Below are positions 56,029-64,000 of a stretch of DNA of 64,000 bases, in pieces. The DNA lies in NCBI GenBank assembly GCA_020205615.1, contig CM035170.1, positions 8,426,311-8,490,310 on the forward strand. The letters are read 5' to 3'. The notes under the pieces are model-generated. The model was given only the letters and a program-made list of their open reading frames with translations, made no database searches and was not told where the DNA came from. Position numbers and translations under genes: made by a program. The DNA is from Panax quinquefolius. Taxonomy: Eukaryota > Streptophyta > Magnoliopsida > Apiales > Araliaceae. Position 1 is the stretch's first letter. Each line of letters starts with the position of its first letter.

Positions 56029-56303
56029 CTCCCTCCTTCCCTATTTAAATGACGTTTTAGAGATTGACACAAAAATTAAGATAATGATTGAAAAGTATTA
56101 AATATAGTACTCAATTGTCTATAATACCCTTAAATCATTAATTTATCATAGCACAAGAGTTTAAAGTACCAAAAAAATAGATATAGTAATGGGGGGTAAT
56201 TTTGGAAAAATTATCATTAATTCTCCTAGATTTAAACAAGCGTCAATTAATTAAGGACAAATAAAAAAATTCTAAAACGTTATTTAAATAGGGACGGAGA
56301 GAG
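56029..56303. mobile_element. Stowaway-like MITE
   Basis: 275 bp between TA dinucleotides (56027-56028 and 56304-56305). Ends are CTCCCTCCTTCCCTATTTAA and TTAAATAGGGACGGAGAGAG, extending inward through ATGACGTTTTAGA / TTCTAAAACGTT. Confidence 0.93.
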
Positions 56304-58449
56304 TATAGAAATTAATTAGAAAGAGATTTTGCTTCTCATCTCTCCTTTCTCCATCTCCAATAATTGATAATAATAAATATAGTGCTGACACACATAGAAA
56401 TGTGTATGAGCTATTAAACATGAAGTGAACTTATTCCATTGTGCATGTATTAAACTGATTATGACCCTTTTCCTACTTGAATTTCTATCTCCATTCAATA
56501 CTGAAGTAAAAAAACATTTTAAAACTAAATATAAAAATATTTAGTGTGGATGAAAAAGTGTTTTTTTAGTGAGCTAAAGAAAGAAAAGTACTTTTGAACC
56601 CAAAAAAAAACAATTAATTTATAGATTTGTCCTCAAATTGTTGAAGACCACACCCACCCACCCACCCACGTACCCACGTACACTTTTGTTAATTCAGCCT
56701 TTTACTTAAACTGTGTGACCAGCATTAAACTCCTTGATTTAGTATAGTAGATTATAAGTAATCATTTCCTTTTTTTGCATGTACATAAGCCAAAAGTCGA
56801 ATTAGGTAATTGTCATATTCGGTTCAACATGTGTATTAAATTCTTCATTAGATAAACAAACATGCATACATGAGAGTGTTTTAATATAAACAAACATGTG
56901 CATAAAACAACAATAAGAGCTAGGGTAGGGATAATTAACGATCAAAGCTTAAAACAAAACATAAACATACTCTAGGATGCATTCAAAAATTAACAATGAA
57001 GATTAATTAGGGTTTCGGTATATTTTATAATTTACTGAAAATTATTCGTATCGGTCTGTCTTTCTTTAAAAAAAAAAAACAAAAGGATATATATATAAGA
57101 ATTAAATAAATGAAACACACACACACGTAGTATTCTTGGCATGTGGAAGAGGTAGAGAGAATCTTGGACCTAGGTTTTAGACTATTTGGTGGTACATCTC
57201 TTCATTCATTCATAATTCATATAGCATATAGGTACATGCAACAAAGCCATTATTTTTAAAGATGATGATAGGAAATCATCACCCCACAAATGATTGTAGA
57301 AGGTTGAAATAGACTTGTCATCGCATCTACTCCTCAACTCGATTCCTCGACTCAGTGAGTGATGCCTTAATAATAATAAAAAAAAGAAAAACAGTTATAA
57401 ATTAGGTAATCTTGGTTCCTTAAACCAACTAGATGATTTTCCAGCTCTAGATGACCAGAGGATAACCTAAAAAAACAATGTAATCCAGAAAGTATTTTAC
57501 TACTCAGTAGTACATCCGACTCCGAGTGGATGGTAATGCAATTAAATACGTTTTGGAGTTGGTTCGGAAGTTTGTTGGCATGAAATAATAGGTGTGGCTG
57601 TGGATTATTTGTCAGACGCAAACAAACAGACACTAGAAATTAGAAATAGAGATGTAGATGTAGACGAGGCACTTTTGATACCTTTCATTATTATTTAAAT
57701 GAGTGAGTTTGGGGGCCAGTTGAAAGTTAACAAGACGAAGAATTTCTGGTACATATGAAGTGGATCATTTAGTGAAAGGAGCCAAAACCAAGTGTCCCAC
57801 CCCCAGTTGAATACATCACATGCAAGTTTGCAATTATTGGATTTGTTTTGTTTGGATACTTGAAACATCTTAATTCTCATCTTCAAAACTAGACCCCCAT
57901 ATCTTGGGAATTGACACAAGAATCTGGCCTCTGTGGAAAAGACAATTCATTCCTCCTCCTCCTCCTACTCCTAATAATAATCTTCCTTTGATCAAAACCA
58001 ATTAATGCAGGATATGCAGGAGATGAAGAAGACCACTGTCCCTCTTCTTGATTCAAGGTATGACTTCTTATTCCTTGTATAAAATAAAAATATTGGGTTG
58101 GGGGATTCAAGCCAAAGTTTCAGAAAGATGAAATTATTAAGTAAAGAAAGACCACCTATAACATAATGATTTCTATATCAACGGACGCAGCATAACTGTG
58201 ACTTGGCCGCATTAGCTTCAGAATTCGCTTCTCTGTGAATATTTTGCATGTGTTTTTATTACAAATCTCAGCAGCAGCAGCTATCAGTTAGGTTTGTCTC
58301 AAAATACTAGTTGGCCTCGGGTCCTCTGTTAGCTGTTGTATAATGTCCTACCATCCATCCATCCATAGAGAAGTCCATTTTCTCACCTGCTTCTTTGACA
58401 AGGATTTGTTCATTCTTTCTTTAGCCCACTCAAATCCTTGTCTAATAAC

Positions 58450-58450
<1 letters not shown>
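56304..58450. other. Intergenic region between SOFL and UTP4, no gene recognised
   Basis: AT-rich with short simple repeats: CCCACCCACCCACC near 56650, ACACACAC at 57117, CTCCTC at 57952. Short frames on the minus strand (57367-58110) show no known domain and no convincing gene structure. Confidence 0.5.

Positions 58451-58522
<72 letters not shown>
58451..58522. repeat. (CCCATA)12 hexanucleotide microsatellite
   Basis: Twelve uninterrupted copies, 72 bp. It yields spurious Ile-Pro and Met-Gly repeat frames. It differs from the usual plant telomere unit CCCTAAA. Confidence 0.97.
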
Positions 58523-58523
<1 letters not shown>

Positions 58524-59360
58524 GAATGCTCTTGTCCATATGAATGAAACTAATGACAATACTACCTGATTGATTATAACCAGTGATTCCTACACAGATG
58601 GCTCAACCCTAATTCCTCCAATCACTTTCAACCTTAATAATAAACTAACCTCATTACACTATTACTATTCTGATGAAATATAACCTGCAGCTACAGCTTT
58701 ATGCATCTCTAACAGTAAACAGAACAAAGGTGACAGCCTAGATTCCTCACAAAAATAATAAATAAATAAACAATACATTTCATATTTGAGACCTATAGTA
58801 GCATATCAAGTTAAACTTTCCAGAGCTTAATGTTTACATTTTTCTGAGTGTTTTTTTTAAAGAGTAATGCAACACACAAAATACAGGAAACCACTACTCA
58901 ACAGACATTGATTTTAAAATAATAAAAAAATTCACAAAAAAAAACTTGATAGAAAAAAAATAGAGATGCAATCACAAAAAGGACCAGGTACTCTTTTGTT
59001 TAATTTGAAATTTTAGTCCAAAGCCATCACAGCAGCATCCAAAAATAAACTTCACAGCCTAGCTCGGAAAATGATGAAATTATTGTGAAAACTCTTGCAT
59101 CAAATAAATGGTCTCTTTAACAAATTTGTTGCTGGAATGAATTAATGCACAATGGACGCTAATCATGAGGAACATAGAAGGTAAAAATATATATATTGAA
59201 AAATTTGCTTTCACATGTTAACAAAATCATGGAATACATTACACAACATGCTTCAGACCCCCATCGGCCACCGAAGAAAATGTGACATCAAATAGAGGAT
59301 TGACTGCTACATTTGAACTATCCCGCCTAAGCTATCAAAAAAGAACCCTTTAACATGGAG
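58523..59360. other. Region downstream of UTP4, including its 3' untranslated region
   Basis: AT-rich. The UTP4 3' untranslated region lies at its right side; I cannot place the polyadenylation site with confidence. Confidence 0.5.
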
Positions 59361-62300
59361 TTATGTACCATAGATATGTCTGTGCACAGGCGGGGCATCA
59401 AATGTTTTAACCACTTGCATCCATTTTTTGTCTATGATCAAGACAGAACCTTTTGAAAGATGTCCAACAAATAAAACAGGGTCTCTAAAAGCACAAAATT
59501 CGAAATTCTTTCTAACAGTGTGTTTAGTTTCTAATTCACGGCCTTTTAACTTACGTTTCAATCTTCCATTAATGGGAGAACTTTGCAACTTCCTCAATGG
59601 TGGATCGTAAATGTTAAACAACTCGTGTTCATCATCTCGATCAACAGGTATCCCGAAGTCAATCAAGCACATGGCCCTGAAGAATAAACCAAAAGACGAA
59701 CATCAAATATAATCTCTGATAAAAACAGGACTTACAAAAATTTAGAACAAAATTATCTTTTAAAAGTTAAAACAGTATTAAGCAATTCCCATCCCTGCAT
59801 CTCCGCAATAAATAAATAAAACAAAGAAGAAAATAGTGGTTATAGAAGTATCACACGATTTTTTGTTTATAACTACAGCAAATGTTGTAAAAATATTGTT
59901 CACAGTTCCACAAAATCTTTCTCAACCAAAAACTTTGAGAAACGAGTTATGATTTAAATCTATTTTAGCAAACTAAAGGTGTACCATGAACTATCAACTA
60001 AGTTTGATCAGTTAAATTCAAGGATCAACAAACATCACTTGTGAGAATTGAGATAAATAAAGGAAGCCCAACGCAAACGTCTCTTAACAATATTCCTAAA
60101 TAAGCAACACTTTACTTGATAAGAATACTAAACTAAATAAGCACTCAAATCCGCCAAAGCTGCTCAAAATTGTATTCACTAGAGATCATTTGCATGATAA
60201 ATAAACCAAGAGCCCATTCCTAAGAGCTAGCATGTGTTCAAAGTATCTCGAGCATTCCACTGCACAATTCACCTGAATTGCTACCACATGCCACATAGCT
60301 CTTCAGCATTCCTCTCTAGTAATGAACGAATTAGATTGGCTACAAATCTACACTGGGATCTTGAAAAGAAACAAAGTCACTATAAGGACTAAGTTCTGCC
60401 TAGAGAAGTTACAGCATAGGGTGCCCCCTTACACCCTAAAACTGAAATGGCCTACGTAGACAAAACTGAAATCAAGTTCCAATATGCATTCAACTCAAAC
60501 CACTCATCCACTCATCAGCTCAGTTGAGCACAAAGGGTCCCCCCAAAAAAAAAAAAAAAAAGCCAGAATTTTTCTTTGGTCACTAATCTAGAGGTCCAAA
60601 ATAAGTTCAATTGATTTATGAAGGCTAAATAGGCAGCTAAACACTGAACACCAATTAAAAGACATAGGAGCAACCACATAAAAAACAAGGGACAAAGAAC
60701 CAAACCTTGCACTGTAGATGATAACAGATGATGCATTCAAGGATGGTGGAAATGAAAGCCCTATAACTTCTCCTGGAAATTCTTGATATCTCCGGGGCAT
60801 AATAAATGTGTGTCGAATGGACCATTCCCCCAACTGTTTGGCATCCACATCAAATGCATATACCTGATTTGAGGAGGTGGAGATTACAAGGATGTTGCTG
60901 TTTCGAGGAGTAAAGCCACCAGCTGTAACAGAGGCACCATCCAATCTTGATATGAACCAGTGCTGCCTGTCCCAGAAATTTAAATGATTTACAACAGGCA
61001 CTTGACCAAAAATTATGCAATAGATGCTATATGAAATAACCTCAAAAGAGATTAAGAGATATTTTCTCAAAAAATACTGCCAAGTATGTCCTAGGTAAAG
61101 AACAAGTTGAAAAAAACCTAAAGTAGAAATTCCAAGTCCATACCAAATTTATCTTATTGAGGTTTGAAAGTTTCTAACCGATGCATCCTATTGATGACTG
61201 GGTGGTGATTATGAAATGGTAGAATGTCTTTCTAGAGAAACGTCTAAAAAGATTAGTGATGTAGCTCAAGGCGTTTTTGTAACGATTCAAAAGGTCATGA
61301 CTAAATGTATTGTTAATAGTAGCTTGGATCCATAAATACATACGTGTGTTACATTTTTAGTACCTAAATAAGGATATACTAAGTTGTATAATATATTGAC
61401 CTATGCTTTTTTTTAAGATAAGAAATTATTTGACATATGTATGTAAGAGCGCCATAAATTAAATAAGGAACCAAAAACATTTGTAGTTACTGTTAGCAGT
61501 ATTAGTTTACCACCTTTGTATCTCAAGATTAAATACATATACATCTCCAAAGCAGTTGATAGCAGCCAACCACTGTCCATCAGAACTAGTAAACATTCTT
61601 GTTATAGGAGGCTCACTGGGTGGCATTTCTTCATCAATCTCCTTACGACAAGGAGTAAATGTATGGATCAGTTTCAAGCTTTCGACATCTACAACCTGCA
61701 TTACAAAAGAAGGGCAAAAAAGAAGAGAACACTTGAGAATATTTAAATGAATCCTAGGAATCTAGGTGGTATTAAAACCCATCACCTCAAATATTAACTT
61801 CTATAAGCTCATTAAAGCCTCAAACCCAATTATGTCCTTTGGGTATTAGATTCAATATTACACGAATATCAGGGCATGAATCCCACATCGCTTTGTGAAC
61901 TTATGGTGGGAGGTGTTTTAACTCAAAAACTCTTAACGGTGTTCGGTATGATTTCACAGCCACCCCGAGAAGACAGTAATACCCTTAGGGATACATAGTT
62001 GTCCTTGGAACTAAAGGAATAATAATGAATAAATATACCATAATTTACATAGTGAGAGATGGAAAAGAGTAATTGAAATTTAAAGAGTAAGCTTACATAT
62101 ATCCTTCTATCACTCCCTGCTATCATCAATCGCGAAGAATCAAAACTGAAAGCCATAGAATGTGCAAATGGTAATTTTAGAGGAAGTTTCCTTTTTTCAA
62201 CAGTCAATGCACTTTTTCCAGCTTCACTTTTTCTCAGTTTAAAAAAGCTAGGTTTCACATGGTCAGAATATGCAAAAAACAACCCTGAATTTGACATGGT

Positions 62301-62963
62301 GCTACAAATAATCTTCTGAGAACCCTTACTCTTGACTCTCACAACCAAATCTGTTGTTGCATTTCCACCAGAAGGTCCAGAAATATCAGGGTCAACACTT
62401 TTTTTAGTACGGATGCATAAAATATCTAACCAGTAAGAGGCCTGGACCAGAAGCAAAGAAGTTCGATTGAAAACTGTATCCAGCACTAGTTGAATGGGTG
62501 GTTTCTGTGGTGCTGGGCAGACATCATGTGGACAGAACTGGGTAAACTCGTTGGCAGAATATGCAAAAAGCTTAGTATCATCACCAGATGAGATAAGCAT
62601 GGGAACACCCAAATGAGCCCACTTATGATAACTAAAATCAAGGGGCTTCTCCCTACCACGAACTCTCTTTACCTTTTCATTCGGTAACGTATCTGCAAAT
62701 GTATTAAATACAATGAGTCAATGACACGGGTATGTATCAAAGAGTAAAATGACCAAAAAGTCAAAGTATTCAACCTAATAAAAACTAGACTCAAGAAACC
62801 ACTGCAAACCTTCTCGACTAATGGGTACCGCAACAGTCAAGGCCCTTACATCATGGGTATGAGCTCTCACATAACCAACATAGACCCATTTCTTCATTAC
62901 TTCAATTGAGGACTTGTCCTCAGTGGATCCATCTGCATCTCTTGAGAACTTGTAAAGTATAAC
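59361..62963 (-). CDS. UTP4: UTP4 / POPCORN WD40 protein, C-terminal five exons (5' part outside the window)
   Basis: Minus strand. Exons 62963-62810, 62692-62097, 61695-61514, 60966-60706 and 59676-59361 join in frame to 502 residues plus stop, all with GT-AG introns. The family is shown by [76 protein letters not shown] and [20 protein letters not shown]. These match plant homologues of yeast Utp4 and human Cirhin (Arabidopsis POPCORN, roughly 800 aa). The protein belongs to the UtpA complex of the nucleolar small-subunit processome and supports early pre-rRNA transcription and processing. About 300 N-terminal residues with the first WD repeats must lie beyond 64000 or past a long intron. 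No frame damage is seen. Confidence 0.92.
59677..60705 (-). other. Last intron of UTP4 (1,029 bp)
   Basis: Donor CAAG/GTTTGG, acceptor TTCTTCAG/GG. It contains a poly(A) run at 60545-60561 and no recognisable element. Confidence 0.85.
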
Positions 62964-64000
62964 CTACACACAATAGCAATTCACCTATAAATAACAGTAC
63001 AACACCTCACTGACTAACTAAATTCAGATAGAATTGGACATCAATGAATTAAAGCAAATTCTAAAAACTCATAGATAAAGACAAAAATTGAAAAACAGAA
63101 ATCAGATGATCAGTGAAAGAGATCATCTCAATTTAACAACAAAAAAAAATCATCTTGATTTCTTGATGAAAAAATTTCTGCTTTCTAATCACAATTCAAA
63201 AGGTAAGTACATTATCATTTCAAAGTCCAGCACAATGGATATCGAGATAGATAATAAATGTAACATAGAGAGTTGGCAAAGGCACAAAACGCATAAAAAA
63301 TTGAGCAATTCAATAGTTCATAAAAAACCGAAGGCAACTTTTGGGATAAACCTTCACAAAATGGCTAACATAACACTGGGACATTTGGGACAGTTTAACA
63401 TGTATATAAGGTTCCAAGCTACTATCAATAGTACATTCAGTCATGACTTTTGAACGAGCATGTGTTGAGCTAAGATGACCCGAGACAATAGATTGGACAC
63501 TTATACGTTATGATTTGATTCAACCTCGAGATTTGACCCGATTGTTACATATTGTATCAGAGCCGACCCTCAAAAACTCCGGTCATGTCATCCGATCGGT
63601 TTTCCAAAGGTGGAGACACTAAGGCAGCTAAGGCAGCTAGTATTATTCAATACTCTTCATGCAATCCATAAGTTACTCGAGAAAGAATAAGTCAAGTATT
63701 AGATCTATGTTCTGAAGTTTAATTTACTTAGAATCTAGAAATTAAACTCTATAGACAGTTCAAAAATCTTATATTTTTTAGCAATTAAGTTGAAGTATTG
63801 AGTTTTCTAGAAGAGTCTTTAGTCTTTCCAATTTAGACATTAAATGTGATCATACATAATAAGTCTGAGATTAATCTATTAGACTTTCAATTGAGTCATA
63901 AAATGCAATCAAATGTTAGTTTCAATGTCTGAATTTTTGAGTCAAATTCTAGTAAGATTTAAGGCTTAGGACTGGCTTTAGGTAATCTTCTAAAGGCATA
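62964..64000 (-). other. Upstream intron or 5' region of UTP4
   Basis: No exon recognised. An AG acceptor (TGTGTGTAG) precedes the exon at 62963, so this stretch is intronic at least on its left side. Around 63540-63575 there is TTGTATCAGAGCCGACCC, resembling a retrotransposon primer site, perhaps a relic. Confidence 0.55.

Noticed and set aside
57889..58110. 73-codon minus-strand frame with an Arg-rich run
   Set aside because: The arginine run comes from a CTCCTC simple repeat; no homologue or splice structure is recognised.
58343..58543. Ile-Pro repeat and Met-Gly repeat reading frames
   Set aside because: Both come from the (CCCATA)12 microsatellite.
63088..63453. 121-codon plus-strand frame
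   Set aside because: Lysine/asparagine-rich translation of AT-rich intronic DNA opposite UTP4, with no domain.

Overview
This window is plant nuclear DNA, AT-rich and intron-bearing. The three host genes (a heptahelical HHP4/5-type protein, a SOB FIVE-LIKE protein and the WD40 protein UTP4/POPCORN), plant SINE, Stowaway and Tourist elements and Tekay-type retrotransposons point to a dicot. I lean to an asterid such as a Lamiales species, but only weakly.

Layout. From 1 to about 22,011 there is only a pile of Ty3/gypsy retrotransposons with unusually long LTRs (about 2.4-2.9 kb), in two related LTR families (here A and B) in both orientations. All are degenerate, truncated or nested. A 100-N assembly gap (8467-8566) lies between two head-to-head copies of the same leader. 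From 22,027 to 38,805 lies a hAT transposon of about 4 kb. It has been split by a family-B solo LTR (22960-25881, perfect 5-bp duplication TATTA) and by a structurally complete family-A element (26803-36600) inside its transposase gene. From about 39,229 a Tourist-like MITE containing a second copy of itself marks the edge of the genic half.

The genic half holds: (i) an HHP4/5-type gene, plus strand, three coding exons (40706-47170, 417 aa), whose 4.1-kb second coding intron carries a candidate solo LTR with a hAT MITE inside it (8-bp duplication CTCCTACA); (ii) a SOFL gene, plus strand, four exons (52642-53491, 185 aa) with a predicted GC-AG first intron; (iii) the last five exons of UTP4, minus strand (62963 down to 59361, 502 aa), whose 5' part lies beyond the window. 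Between them are a tRNA-derived SINE with a 15-bp duplication, four complete Stowaway MITEs, several hAT-derived MITEs and simple repeats. The three genes have unrelated roles (membrane receptor-like, cytokinin-related, ribosome biogenesis) and I see no pathway linking them.

I found no convincing new gene system. The most interesting original signals are a conserved splice-site pair inside the LTR leaders that predicts an intron within the LTR, the palindromic repeat arrays of the family-B LTR, and the nested TE stratigraphy. Many frameshifts in the repeat half could be true decay or residual assembly error.
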